Below, in pieces: positions 26,369 through 35,096 of a stretch of DNA of 64,000 nucleotides (its first letter is position 1; every line of letters begins with the position of its first letter). A model generated the notes under the pieces. It searched no databases and was not told where the DNA came from. It saw only the letters and a list, made by a program, of their open reading frames with translations. Source of the DNA: Legionella gratiana (lineage in GTDB: Bacteria > Pseudomonadota > Gammaproteobacteria > Legionellales > Legionellaceae). The DNA lies in contig NZ_LNYE01000003.1 of assembly GCF_001467695.1 (NCBI RefSeq), forward strand, positions 71,328-135,327, given 5' to 3'. The translations under genes and the position numbers were made by a program.

Positions 26369-28379
26369 TTATAAACATTGGGACTTGCAACAAGACAATG
26401 ACACTATTTTATGGTTGGGTTTAAACAGAAAAGATACTACTGTAAACAGTATCAATGAAGAAGTATTAGATGAATTGAATAGTTTGCTCCATGAAGTTTC
26501 ACAAAATAAGAATGCTATAGGTCTAATTATATATTCTGCTAAGGAAAAGGGATTTATTGCTGGTGCAGATGTAAACGCTTTTTCTAAATTTGAAACAACT
26601 GCGCACGCGGTAGATTTTTTACGAAAAGGGCAAGCAGTATTTACCAGATTACAAGCATTAACAATTCCTAGTGTTGCTATGATCGATGGCTTTTGTATGG
26701 GAGGAGGGTATGAGTTAGCTTTAGCTTGTACTTATCGTATTGCTACTGATGAAAAAGATACCCGAATTGGTTTGCCTGAGGTGATGCTTGGAATACATCC
26801 GGGTTGGGGCGGTTCCGTGCGTTTACCGCAACTGATAGGGGGATTTAATGCCTTATCCCAGGTTATTTTAACAGGTAGCGCGGTTTCCGCTGCAAGAGCG
26901 AAAAGTTTGGGTATGGTTGATGATGTGGTCCCTGTGCGTCAGTTAAAACGAGCTGCAGTATATTTTATTAAAAACAAACCTGCGAAGCATAAGCCATCAT
27001 TAATACAAGGAATTACCAATAATGCATGGGTGCGAAAACCTCTTGCGGCTTTAATGCGCCGTAATGTTGCCAAACGAGTCCGGAAAGAGCATTATCCAGC
27101 GCCTTATGCGATTATTGATTTATGGGAACGTGAGGGAGGAATAGGGGATAGGGCTTATTTAAAAGAAATAGATTCCGTAGAACATTTAGTATCTACGGGA
27201 ATTACCTCAAAAAATTTAATCCGAGCGTTCACTTTACGTGAACGATTGAAAGGTTTTGCCAAAGGGAGTGATTTTAAGGCTAAGCAGGTACATGTTATCG
27301 GAGCAGGAGTGATGGGAGGTGATATCGCTGCCTGGTGTGCATTGCGAGGACTTAAGGTCACGTTACAGGATCAGACTTATGTTCAAATTGCTCCTGCGAT
27401 TGGCCGTGCTCATGCTTTATATAAGAAAAAATTACGTAAACCAAGACTGATTCAAGCCGCAATGGATAATTTAATACCTGATCCAGAGGGTTATGGTATT
27501 GCACGAGCTGATGTAATCATCGAGGCTGTTTTCGAGAATCTTGCCGTTAAACAAGAAATTATGAAAAAAATCGAAAAATTTGCTAAAAAAGATGCCATTA
27601 TCGCTACGAATACATCAAGTATTCCATTAGACGAAATGAGCAGTGTTATGGATGATCCTCAACGTCTTGTTGGAATTCACTTTTTCAATCCAGTAGCAAA
27701 GATGGATTTGGTTGAAGTTGTGAGTAGTGATCGAACTTCTAAGAAAGTTGAACTTAATTCCTGTGCGTTTGTTAATCAAATTGGTAAGCTTCCTTTGCCG
27801 GTTAAGTCCAGCCCGGGATTCTTAGTAAATCGAGTATTAATGCCTTATTTGATGGAATGTGTTCAATTATTGGATGAGGGGTATAGTCCAGAAACAATAG
27901 ATGAAGCAGCTTTAGCTTTTGGTATGTTTATGGGACCAGTTGAATTGGCAGATACTGTTGGCTTGGATGTTGGTTTGGCTGTGGCTGAAAATTTAACGGG
28001 ACATTTTGGTGGCACTGTTCCTCAGAAGTTACGTGACATGGTTCAACAAGGAAAACTTGGTCGCAAGTCGGGTGAGGGCTTTTATCAATATAAAAATGGT
28101 AAAGCCATTAAAAAACGACCAAACGTTGCTATAGACGCTCATATTGCAGATCGGTTAATTTTAAGAATGGTAAATGAGTCAGCTGCTTGTTTACGCGAGG
28201 GAGTTGTTGCTGATGCTGATTTACTTGATGCAGGTATGATATTCGCGACAGGTTTTGCTCCATTTCGTGGGGGGCCAATGAATTATGCCAAGGATTTTGG
28301 AGAAAATAATTTGGAAAAATTATTTAAGACTTTAGAGTCAAAATACGGGGAACGTTTCAAAGTGGATGAGAGCTTATAA
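26361..28379 (+). CDS. fadJ: Fatty-acid oxidation multifunctional protein (enoyl-CoA hydratase / 3-hydroxyacyl-CoA dehydrogenase)
   Basis: The 672-residue protein has a crotonase domain first (AKEKGFIAGADVNAF; GFCMGGGYELALAC; IGLPEVMLGIHPGWGG, with both catalytic Glu positions). An NAD-binding dehydrogenase follows (HVIGAGVMGGDIAAWCALRG; NTSSIPLDEM; GIHFFNPVAKMDLVEVV). The helical C-terminal domains come last (SPGFLVNRVLMPYL). It converts enoyl-CoA to 3-ketoacyl-CoA for the upstream thiolase. It is slightly shorter than E. coli FadJ but no motif is missing. Confidence 0.9.
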   Translation: MNNYKHWDLQQDNDTILWLGLNRKDTTVNSINEEVLDELNSLLHEVSQNKNAIGLIIYSAKEKGFIAGADVNAFSKFETTAHAVDFLRKGQAVFTRLQALTIPSVAMIDGFCMGGGYELALACTYRIATDEKDTRIGLPEVMLGIHPGWGGSVRLPQLIGGFNALSQVILTGSAVSAARAKSLGMVDDVVPVRQLKRAAVYFIKNKPAKHKPSLIQGITNNAWVRKPLAALMRRNVAKRVRKEHYPAPYAIIDLWEREGGIGDRAYLKEIDSVEHLVSTGITSKNLIRAFTLRERLKGFAKGSDFKAKQVHVIGAGVMGGDIAAWCALRGLKVTLQDQTYVQIAPAIGRAHALYKKKLRKPRLIQAAMDNLIPDPEGYGIARADVIIEAVFENLAVKQEIMKKIEKFAKKDAIIATNTSSIPLDEMSSVMDDPQRLVGIHFFNPVAKMDLVEVVSSDRTSKKVELNSCAFVNQIGKLPLPVKSSPGFLVNRVLMPYLMECVQLLDEGYSPETIDEAALAFGMFMGPVELADTVGLDVGLAVAENLTGHFGGTVPQKLRDMVQQGKLGRKSGEGFYQYKNGKAIKKRPNVAIDAHIADRLILRMVNESAACLREGVVADADLLDAGMIFATGFAPFRGGPMNYAKDFGENNLEKLFKTLESKYGERFKVDESL

Positions 28380-28491
28380 ATTTTCTTATTGAGTAAGCAT
28401 AAGTAACTTGGGGGAAGCACTAGTTAAACCTGGGAGAAAATATAGGGACTCACTTTGTGTCACCTTGGTACGTTTCGAGATATGATTAAAA

Positions 28492-29385
28492 ATGTGCTTA
28501 AGTAAAAACAGACTGTGTTTTTTGATTTTTTTACAATTCGTTGGATTTTTCATTATTGCTCATGCAACTACGTTGGTTTTGCCTACTACAGGAGACGTAG
28601 TAGGCGAACCACAATATGCTTTGTCTGAAAGTCTTGAAACCATTGATGAAATAGGAAAACGTTTTGATGTAGGTTATCATGAGTTAATTAGAGCTAATCC
28701 GCATATTGATCCTAGGCGTACTTTAGCTTCTAATTCACGGCTGATTATTCCTTCGCAGCATATTTTGCCTCCTGTTCCTCGAAGGGGAATTGTAATTAAT
28801 TTAGCTGAATACAGACTTTATTATTTTCCTGAAAATGAAAATGTAGTACTTACTTTTCCTGTTGGTATAGGACGTAAAGGATGGAAAACCCCACTAGGAG
28901 TAACCAAAATTGTTGCTAAGGTAGCCAATCCTAAGTGGAGACCAACAGAAAATTTACGTGCGGAAGCTGAAAAAAATGGTGATTTTCTTCCTGAAGAGTT
29001 TCCTTCAGGTCCCTATAATCCATTAGGTCAATATGCTCTACGATTAGGATGGCCTACATTTCTTATTCATGGTACTAATAGACAGGATGGAATAGGTGCT
29101 CGTGTAAGTGCGGGATGCATAAGGATGTATCCTAATGATATTGAGCTTTTATATCGCTTAGTTCCAGTCGGAACTCAAGTAAGAGTCATTAATCAACCCG
29201 TAAAAATAGGTATACAAGATGGCGATTTGGTTCTACAGGTATACCCTATGCTTAGTGAGCAGCGCAACATACAGTTACATACCGTGATAGAAAAACAATT
29301 AGCTGTTTTTAATAAAGTGAACTGGAATAATAAAGTAATTCAAAATGAGCTTGCTTTTCCATCAGGATTAGTGCGAAAAATATAA
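28492..29385 (+). CDS. Periplasmic L,D-transpeptidase (YkuD) with LysM-like domain
   Basis: A 297-residue exported protein. An N-terminal hydrophobic signal (FLIFLQFVGFFIIAHA) is followed by a LysM-like segment (EIGKRFDVGYHELIRANPHI) and a YkuD catalytic domain. The active-site motif is HGTNRQDG with SAGCIRMYPNDIE, containing the nucleophile Cys and the His. Such enzymes make 3-3 peptidoglycan crosslinks or attach lipoproteins. It stands alone downstream of the fad pair and reads in the same direction, with a 112-bp gap. Confidence 0.88.
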   Translation: MCLSKNRLCFLIFLQFVGFFIIAHATTLVLPTTGDVVGEPQYALSESLETIDEIGKRFDVGYHELIRANPHIDPRRTLASNSRLIIPSQHILPPVPRRGIVINLAEYRLYYFPENENVVLTFPVGIGRKGWKTPLGVTKIVAKVANPKWRPTENLRAEAEKNGDFLPEEFPSGPYNPLGQYALRLGWPTFLIHGTNRQDGIGARVSAGCIRMYPNDIELLYRLVPVGTQVRVINQPVKIGIQDGDLVLQVYPMLSEQRNIQLHTVIEKQLAVFNKVNWNNKVIQNELAFPSGLVRKI

Positions 29386-29427
29386 GGTATAACTGAGTTT
29401 GAGTTTCGGCTAAGACGTGGAACTCAT

Positions 29428-30339
29428 TTAAGAGTCATTCAAGAAGGTACTTTCTCTTTCAGGCTCTTTCTCTGTTTTACACTTATTAAAAAAATAGTAG
29501 CTTATCAACAAAACAATAAAGCTACCTAAGATATCAGTTAGATAATGCCATCCTAGAAGCACGCATGATGCGATTAGAAATAGATTAATAATTGATAAAG
29601 CAACCCATATAATTTTCCAATCTCGAACTAAGTTTACACATAATATTGCCCAGATAGCGTGAAAAGAAGGAAGGGCAATAAGTCCTCCATCATTTGTAGT
29701 AGGAATAATATAATGATGAATTTGTTCAAACTTAAGGCCTGTGGCTATTTGTGAAATAGAAAAAAGCGTACTGTTTAAAATACTTGCTGGAGCTGTAGTT
29801 GGAAAAAAATAATAAAATGAAAATCCAATTAAGGTTGTACACAATAAATAGAAATAATATTCTCGAACTAGATGAAAGTGGCATGTAAAAATGACAAATA
29901 AGGGTAAAATGCTCATTTGATAGGTTAAGCTATCATAAGTGACACCAAGCAAGTATTTAAACTTTGGGTGGTTATTTGTCCAAACCACAAGTGAATCCAT
30001 AGGTAAATGTAAATAATTTTCAAAATTAACAATGGACTTGTCTATGGGGGGAAAGGGGGTTAATTGCACTGCATTGGTTGCTATCGCAATCAAACACATT
30101 ATACCGAATAAGTAAAGGAGCTCTTTTCCAATTTGTCTGAACTTGCTTCCTTTTTGAAAATAAAGTATTAAACCAAAATTGAAAAGCAATAAGACAGTTG
30201 CTAGAAAAGGAGTGCCTCCCGGAAGGTAATTATTCCCCTGATATTTAAAAAAAAAGTGATTTATCAAAAAAACAATAGCAGACAGTGCCAGCATTAGTCC
30301 AGCAAGAATGTTAATTGGCCGTGATGATATTTGGTTCAT
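29428..30339 (-). CDS. PAP2-superfamily membrane phosphatase
   Basis: The 303-residue integral membrane protein has about eight hydrophobic segments. Phosphatase motifs sit in the C-terminal third: PSFHAIWAI (residues about 224-232) and GWHYLTDILGS (about 264-274), with the catalytic His pair and Asp. The layout resembles the PAP2_3/Aur1-type group, so lipid phosphates are plausible substrates. It starts eight bases after the stop of a CsrA-like gene and lacks a clear ribosome site of its own, suggesting translational coupling. Confidence 0.8.
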   Translation of the reverse strand: MNQISSRPINILAGLMLALSAIVFLINHFFFKYQGNNYLPGGTPFLATVLLLFNFGLILYFQKGSKFRQIGKELLYLFGIMCLIAIATNAVQLTPFPPIDKSIVNFENYLHLPMDSLVVWTNNHPKFKYLLGVTYDSLTYQMSILPLFVIFTCHFHLVREYYFYLLCTTLIGFSFYYFFPTTAPASILNSTLFSISQIATGLKFEQIHHYIIPTTNDGGLIALPSFHAIWAILCVNLVRDWKIIWVALSIINLFLIASCVLLGWHYLTDILGSFIVLLISYYFFNKCKTEKEPERESTFLNDS

Positions 30340-30347
30340 TAAATTAA

Positions 30348-30545
30348 TTATTCGACTGTATCTAAAAGTTGTTTTTGCTTAATTGCATGAAAAATTTCTT
30401 CCCTATGCACATTCACTGATCTAGGAGCATCAACTCCAAATTTGATATTCCCAGGTTCTTGTGTCTTAAAAGCTAAAATTTTAACAGATGAATTGCCAAT
30501 ATGAATCATTAAAGGTTCTTCAAACTGAAGAGAAATTATATCCAT
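30348..30545 (-). CDS. CsrA-family paralogue with altered N-terminal RNA-binding residues
   Basis: The 65-residue protein has the CsrA fold: PLMIHIGN.SVKILAF, NIKFGVDAPRSVNVHREEIFHAI. The C-terminal Arg of the HREEI motif, essential for binding GGA motifs in RNA, is kept. The N-terminal strand reads MDIISLQF where canonical CsrA has MLILTRRV, so both basic residues at positions 6 and 7 are lost, and there is a two-residue insertion before GNIKFG. Legionella carry several CsrA copies with specialised roles. AGAGG lies eight bases before the ATG. Confidence 0.8.
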   Translation of the reverse strand: MDIISLQFEEPLMIHIGNSSVKILAFKTQEPGNIKFGVDAPRSVNVHREEIFHAIKQKQLLDTVE

Positions 30546-30720
30546 TAAAAACCTCTATAACTTTCGGTTAAGTTGTAAGTCCATAATATTTATCCAGTGC
30601 ACGGTAACCTAATTTATAGATATTTGCCACTATAAATTGAGATAAATGAGTAAAAAAAATTTGGATTATAGTTTTAAGTACTAAAATTTATAAATTTCTA
30701 TTTTTTATGTATCCTACACA

Positions 30721-30749
30721 TTGTAAGAGATAGTTAAAATAGTTATAAT
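30721..30749 (+). promoter_or_regulatory. Predicted promoter of the rpsF-rplI operon
   Basis: TTGTAA (30721-30726), 17-bp spacer, TATAAT (30744-30749), about 70 bp before rpsF. This leaves a 5' leader long enough for ribosomal-protein autoregulation, though I cannot point to the S6:S18-binding structure. Confidence 0.55.
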
Positions 30750-30821
30750 TGGCAGCTTTTTTAAAACCTTGCCTTACTGTTACCATTAAATAACAGAAGG
30801 CTGAATCCATAAGGAGAACTC

Positions 30822-31160
30822 ATGAGACATTATGAAGTTATGTTTCTTGTGCACCCTGATCAAAGCGAGCAAGTACCTGCGATGGTTGAGCGCTATGAGG
30901 GGATCATAAGCAAGCACGCTGGTGTAATCCACCGAAAAGAAGATTTAGGTCGTCGTCAATTAGCTTATCCAATTTGTGATGTACATAAAGCACATTATAT
31001 TCTTATGAATATTGAATGCAGCCTTGAAGCTCTTGAAGAGATTAAAAATGCATTCAAATACAATGATGCAATCATCAGAAACTTAATTACACGTCAAAAA
31101 CAAGCGATTACTACTGAGTCTGTTTTGATGAAGAAAGAAAAAGAAACCAGAGCAGCTTAG
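30822..31160 (+). CDS. rpsF: 30S ribosomal protein S6
   Basis: The 112-residue protein begins [19 protein letters not shown], with the conserved [13 protein letters not shown] and HYILMNIE core of S6, and it binds S18 in the small-subunit platform. A strong AAGGAG lies before the ATG. It heads the operon rpsF-rpsR-membrane protein-rplI; the gap to rpsR is 11 bp. Confidence 0.97.
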   Translation: MRHYEVMFLVHPDQSEQVPAMVERYEGIISKHAGVIHRKEDLGRRQLAYPICDVHKAHYILMNIECSLEALEEIKNAFKYNDAIIRNLITRQKQAITTESVLMKKEKETRAA

Positions 31161-31171
31161 AGGAGTCATTT

Positions 31172-31399
31172 ATGTCAGCTTATTTTCGTAGAAAAAAAAT
31201 GTGCCGTTTCAGCGCGGAAGGCGGCAATGAAATTGATTATAAGGATATCAATTTGTTAAAAAATTATATTTCTGAAACAGGAAAAATAGTACCAAGCCGT
31301 ATTACTGGAACACATACTCGTTTTCAAAGGCAATTAGCAAGAGCAATTATGAATGCCAGATTCCTTGGTCTGTTACCTTATTGTGATAGTCATAAATAA
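31172..31399 (+). CDS. rpsR: 30S ribosomal protein S18
   Basis: A 75-residue protein: [48 protein letters not shown] and LGLLPY are all canonical S18. It pairs with S6. GAGGAG is upstream. Neighbour order is the standard gammaproteobacterial one. Confidence 0.97.
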   Translation: MSAYFRRKKMCRFSAEGGNEIDYKDINLLKNYISETGKIVPSRITGTHTRFQRQLARAIMNARFLGLLPYCDSHK

Positions 31400-31404
31400 A
31401 TCAA

Positions 31405-32307
31405 ATGAAGCGCGCGGGTAATTTTATAACAAAACAATGCAAGGTAATGCTTGAAAATAAACAGTATGCCATTGTTTGTGCTGCAGTTTGCTCGGTGTTG
31501 CCATTTGTGTCCTGGCTTTCAGTTGCTTTAGTTTGTTTAGTAACGTTAAGAAAAGGTGCAAAGTCCGGTTTTGATATTTTATTGCCTGCATTAGTGATTC
31601 ATTCTGTCCCACTGATGATGTTGATACCATTGTCTGGTGCGTTAATTAATACTCTTATTGCTTATGTGCCCTGTTATTTTGCAGCACTCTGTTTGCGGAA
31701 AACTGGCAAATGGCAAGTGGCATTTGGAGTATTCTTTATACAAGTGTTTTTGGGATGTTTGCTTCTTCAACTTTTAGCACCTAATTTTATCACGGAGCAG
31801 TTTGAGCAATTTAAAATGCTCATCATACAATACCAGGAATTAGTTGAAAGTTCTCTCGATGGTATAAACTCATCGATTTTAGCACAACTGTTTTTCGGCA
31901 TTCAGGTATTAAGCGTTATTATTTCGTTAGTGATGTCGTTGATGGTTGCTCGTGCAGTGCAAGCTAAATTGTTTGTACCCGGGGGCTTTAAGAATGAGTT
32001 TATGACATTTCGAAGTGGCAAATTATCATTTTTAGTTCTTTTGGGGATTTCTTTGGCTTCTTACTATGAAATTCCTTTGGCTATCAATGTCCTTCCTTTG
32101 GTGCTTTGTTATTTTGTACTCGCTGGATTTACTCTGGTTTGCTTTATTTTTTCTCGTAAAGGCCAGGTTAGTATATTCATTCTGTTAATGTTATTAATAT
32201 TATTGAAACCAACTTTTGTATTATGTATCTACATTGTCCTTGGTTCATTAGATAGTTTAGTTAATTTTAGAGCGTACCTCCCATCAAGGGTAGGCGAATC
32301 AATTTAA
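31405..32307 (+). CDS. DUF2232-like integral membrane protein of the rpsR-rplI operon
   Basis: A 300-residue protein with about eight hydrophobic segments (for example YAIVCAAVCSVLPFVSWLSV and LVLCYFVLAGFTLVCFIF). Many gammaproteobacteria, such as Pseudomonas, place a DUF2232 membrane protein between rpsR and rplI, and this one has that location and topology. Its function is unknown. It starts six bases after rpsR and ends twelve before rplI, so it is co-translated with ribosomal proteins. Confidence 0.75.
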   Translation: MKRAGNFITKQCKVMLENKQYAIVCAAVCSVLPFVSWLSVALVCLVTLRKGAKSGFDILLPALVIHSVPLMMLIPLSGALINTLIAYVPCYFAALCLRKTGKWQVAFGVFFIQVFLGCLLLQLLAPNFITEQFEQFKMLIIQYQELVESSLDGINSSILAQLFFGIQVLSVIISLVMSLMVARAVQAKLFVPGGFKNEFMTFRSGKLSFLVLLGISLASYYEIPLAINVLPLVLCYFVLAGFTLVCFIFSRKGQVSIFILLMLLILLKPTFVLCIYIVLGSLDSLVNFRAYLPSRVGESI

Positions 32308-32319
32308 GGGGTTATTGAG

Positions 32320-32769
32320 ATGGAAGTTATCTTATTAGAAAAAGTGAGAAATTTAGGTAACCTAGGTGATAAAGTTAATGTAAAAGCAGGTTATGGTCGT
32401 AATTTTTTAATTCCACAAAATAAAGCTGTTTTTGCTACACCTAAAAATATCGAAATATTTGAACAACGTCGAGCTGAACTCGAAAAGAAAGCACAGCAAT
32501 CTTTATCTATTGCCGAACAACGTGCTGCTAAGTTAAATGATATTCATGTAGTTATTAGTGCCATGGCTAGTGACGAAGGTAAGTTATACGGTTCTGTAGG
32601 TGTTAATGAAATCAAAGATGCTTTAATTGAAAAGAATATCGAAATAAGCAAGCGTGAAATCGTGATGCCAGAAGGTCCTTTGCACTCAATTGGCACTTTT
32701 GTTGTTGAAATACATGTACATAGTGATATTATTGCTAACTTAAATATTGAAATTGTTCCTGCTAAGTAA
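32320..32769 (+). CDS. rplI: 50S ribosomal protein L9
   Basis: A 149-residue protein opening [32 protein letters not shown], the L9 signature, then a long connecting helix and a C-terminal domain with [11 protein letters not shown]. It is the last gene of the operon. dnaB, which often follows, is absent here; the next gene is convergent. Confidence 0.97.
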   Translation: MEVILLEKVRNLGNLGDKVNVKAGYGRNFLIPQNKAVFATPKNIEIFEQRRAELEKKAQQSLSIAEQRAAKLNDIHVVISAMASDEGKLYGSVGVNEIKDALIEKNIEISKREIVMPEGPLHSIGTFVVEIHVHSDIIANLNIEIVPAK

Positions 32770-32889
32770 AGAAAAATGCAAAGAAGTAAAAACATGTTCA
32801 ACTTTGTTCAAAATTACAAATCATTACTGCTCTATAAAAAATTTAGCGACTAGAGCTGGGAATGGTATTCGTTCAGGGGGTATGCTTGC

Positions 32890-32999
32890 CTCTTGGTGAA
32901 AGGCGGTATTTGAGCGCAGATTGCGCGAAAAATGCCGCCTTCGGTACATAAGGAATCCTTATAATTGCATAGATAGAGTATCTGATCTCTTGGTGAAAG
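32890..32999. repeat. Palindromic repeat between convergent genes, flanked by a 13-bp direct repeat
   Basis: A large near-palindrome at 32902-32939 has arms GGCGG.ATTT..GCGCA and TGCGC..AAAT.CCGCC around GAT. The 13-mer CTCTTGGTGAAAG occurs at 32890-32902 and again at 32987-32999. It lies between rplI and a convergent gene and could act as a bidirectional terminator or be a dispersed repeat. No gene is supported in 32770-33066. Confidence 0.55.
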
Positions 33000-33066
33000 A
33001 CTGGGTTTGAGGGTGGTTACCTTTGCTAAAAGTATAGTGCTTTTGGGTTTCAAGAATATAGTATGA

Positions 33067-33555
33067 TTAAAATATCAGAATCCTACTCAGAGCAATTAAA
33101 GCAAGAGCTGTATTTAAACCTGCCCAAATATAAGCAGGGTGTTGTCCCTTGTGCCCAGCATAATAAGAGTAGATGGCAATAAATGTACTGCCAGAAAAAA
33201 ATATCCATTGATTATTATAGGCTAGTCCTATTGAGAGAAAAGCAACTCCTAAAATTCCTAGTACTAAAAAGATTTTTACCTTACCAAATACAATATAGAA
33301 GGTTAATAGCTGAGCACAGAGTAGTATGGGTAGAAAAAGTTGAGTATATGGTCCGATCCTAAGAAAAATTGCTAAGTGTCCTGCTATAAGAATAAGCTCA
33401 AGAGCAACATAAAAAAATAACTTATAATAAATTGCTGTCGAAAGTAATGCGAGAGCACCAGCAATATAATAAACATGGGACGGCTTTTGAGTGGTTCCAA
33501 ATAATATTATGAGTGTTCCAATCCATCCCAATAAGATAAATAGTTTTTTAACCAC
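33067..33555 (-). CDS. Small integral membrane protein, function unknown
   Basis: A 162-residue protein made almost entirely of five to six hydrophobic helices (LFILLGWIGTLIILFG; VKIFLVLGILGVAFLSIGLA) with short polar links. I see no catalytic motif. It begins at a GTG three bases after the stop of the enhB-like gene, so it is probably translated from the same message. A YhhN-like topology is possible but not demonstrated. Confidence 0.65.
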   Translation of the reverse strand: MVKKLFILLGWIGTLIILFGTTQKPSHVYYIAGALALLSTAIYYKLFFYVALELILIAGHLAIFLRIGPYTQLFLPILLCAQLLTFYIVFGKVKIFLVLGILGVAFLSIGLAYNNQWIFFSGSTFIAIYSYYAGHKGQHPAYIWAGLNTALALIALSRILIF

Positions 33556-33558
33556 AAA

Positions 33559-34047
33559 TCACCATTTTAAATAAATACCCTTTGCTACAGAATCTTGGAT
33601 AATTTCTCCTTGTGGTTTATTAAATGAGATCCAATAATTTCCCATGTTGCTTAGGGCGAATTTTACTCTTGGGTATTGACATACTTCTAATACATCTTGG
33701 CAAGCGACGAGAACTGAGTTTTCATCGGTGCGTTTATAGCATTTAAAATTTAAATTTTTGACATCAGATGCAAATGCTCCCCAGCTCATTGGATCTAAAG
33801 AGGCATGTAAGGGCGGGTTCATAAAAGCTTCTTCGGTATTTAAACGTTCCAGTTCAATTTTACTGTCAGAATGATTTTGTATCAGATAATAAGACTGATT
33901 CCCAGTTTCGTTTAAAATTAAATAATTTTGATTATATCCAAAACCTGTCACTTCACATCCACGTGGGAATTGACCAGCAGCGTCAACGGAGCTAACTAGT
34001 ATTATAGAGAGAATTAACGATTTATTGATTTGATGAAACAAAAACAT
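33559..34047 (-). CDS. enhB: EnhB-family enhanced-entry protein (exported)
   Basis: A 162-residue exported protein with a signal peptide ending near VDAAGQ. The mature part starts FPRGCEVTGFGYNQNYLILN and contains ETGNQSYYLIQN, WGAFASDVKNLNFKCY, VLEVCQYPRVKFALSNMGNYW and KGIYLKW, which I recognise as the EnhB pattern of Legionella. Enh proteins were named for a role in host-cell entry; the biochemical role of EnhB is not known. Four Cys could form disulfides. The ATG at 34047 has GAGG upstream and is preferred over a TTG four codons earlier. Confidence 0.7.
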   Translation of the reverse strand: MFLFHQINKSLILSIILVSSVDAAGQFPRGCEVTGFGYNQNYLILNETGNQSYYLIQNHSDSKIELERLNTEEAFMNPPLHASLDPMSWGAFASDVKNLNFKCYKRTDENSVLVACQDVLEVCQYPRVKFALSNMGNYWISFNKPQGEIIQDSVAKGIYLKW

Positions 34048-34125
34048 AATGAACCTCAATAAGTAAATTTTTGGGTTATTTTAATCATAAAAAAAACAAA
34101 GTCTATCTTACAGGAAAAAAGAAGT

Positions 34126-34890
34126 TTATTCTTTATGTGCGGTCATTTTTGCTTTAATTAATGGATAATAAGTCCTATAAAAACTTAAAAACAAATACAT
34201 TGCAACATAAGCCATAGAGAGGCTAAGGCAGATAATATTGGGGTTAGGGTAACTAATGAGCAAACAAATCGAACTTATAGCATAAACAATAGAACAAATA
34301 TGCATCAGTATTTTTAATATCTTTGATTCTGTTAAGTAATCGAGTCTCGAAGGATAAACGTATTTTACAGGCACAAAAATTAGTATAGAAAGAATAGCTA
34401 ATATTATGGCATTAGTTGTTGCGGAAGTATTAAATATAAACATATATAAAATAGCCACATTCCAATAACACGGAAATCCTTTAAAAAAATGATCTGGTGT
34501 TTTTGCATCTGATTGACAAAATTGATAAGCAGAGGTAATCGTGACTGCTGCAATCAGAAAAACCGAATATTGAGGTGGGAGCATATCAGGTTTCACCAGT
34601 AAGAAAAAACATGGGGTAATAACATAGTTTAAATAGTCAACAATGTTATCAAGAAGAGCTCCATCGATCTGCGGTAAAATTTTTTTAATCTCAACGAGGC
34701 GAGCAAAACTTCCATCAACAGCATCTATGACTACTGTGATTAGCATAAGCCATAAAGCAAAAATGTATTCATGCTGATACATTTTTACTAACGAAAAAAC
34801 GCCAATACACGCGGCACTTGCTGTAAAGACATGTACTGACCAAGCAGCGATGTACTGTAATGGATGGAATTTCAATTTGCTTAAATTCAT
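34126..34890 (-). CDS. pcs: Phosphatidylcholine synthase (CDP-alcohol phosphatidyltransferase)
   Basis: A 254-residue protein with about eight membrane segments. The CDP-alcohol phosphotransferase signature is DAVDGSFARLVEIKKILPQI followed by DGALLDNIVDY, in the D-G-x2-A-R...G-x3-D-x3-D pattern with the longer spacing of bacterial Pcs. It condenses CDP-diacylglycerol with choline taken from the host; phosphatidylcholine is a major Legionella membrane lipid. The ATG at 34890 has AGGA upstream. The enhB-like and membrane-protein genes follow on the same strand. Confidence 0.85.
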   Translation of the reverse strand: MNLSKLKFHPLQYIAAWSVHVFTASAACIGVFSLVKMYQHEYIFALWLMLITVVIDAVDGSFARLVEIKKILPQIDGALLDNIVDYLNYVITPCFFLLVKPDMLPPQYSVFLIAAVTITSAYQFCQSDAKTPDHFFKGFPCYWNVAILYMFIFNTSATTNAIILAILSILIFVPVKYVYPSRLDYLTESKILKILMHICSIVYAISSICLLISYPNPNIICLSLSMAYVAMYLFLSFYRTYYPLIKAKMTAHKE

Positions 34891-35096
34891 CAATTATCCT
34901 AGTGTTAATAGAAATCTATTTAGTGAAAATTCTTTCTAAAACAGATTTCGAAGATAATAATTAAGTGTATTAATATATTGACCACTATTTTTTGTAAAAA
35001 GCGTAAAACATAAAAATAGTATCAATAATCAAAAGTAGTACGCAAGGAGAGTTGCTAACTTTGCGTTAAATATACTTTATTCCGTATGGAGACATA

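Noticed and set aside
32850..33053. Minus-strand open frame between rplI and a membrane protein
   Set aside because: It coincides with a palindromic repeat flanked by direct repeats.
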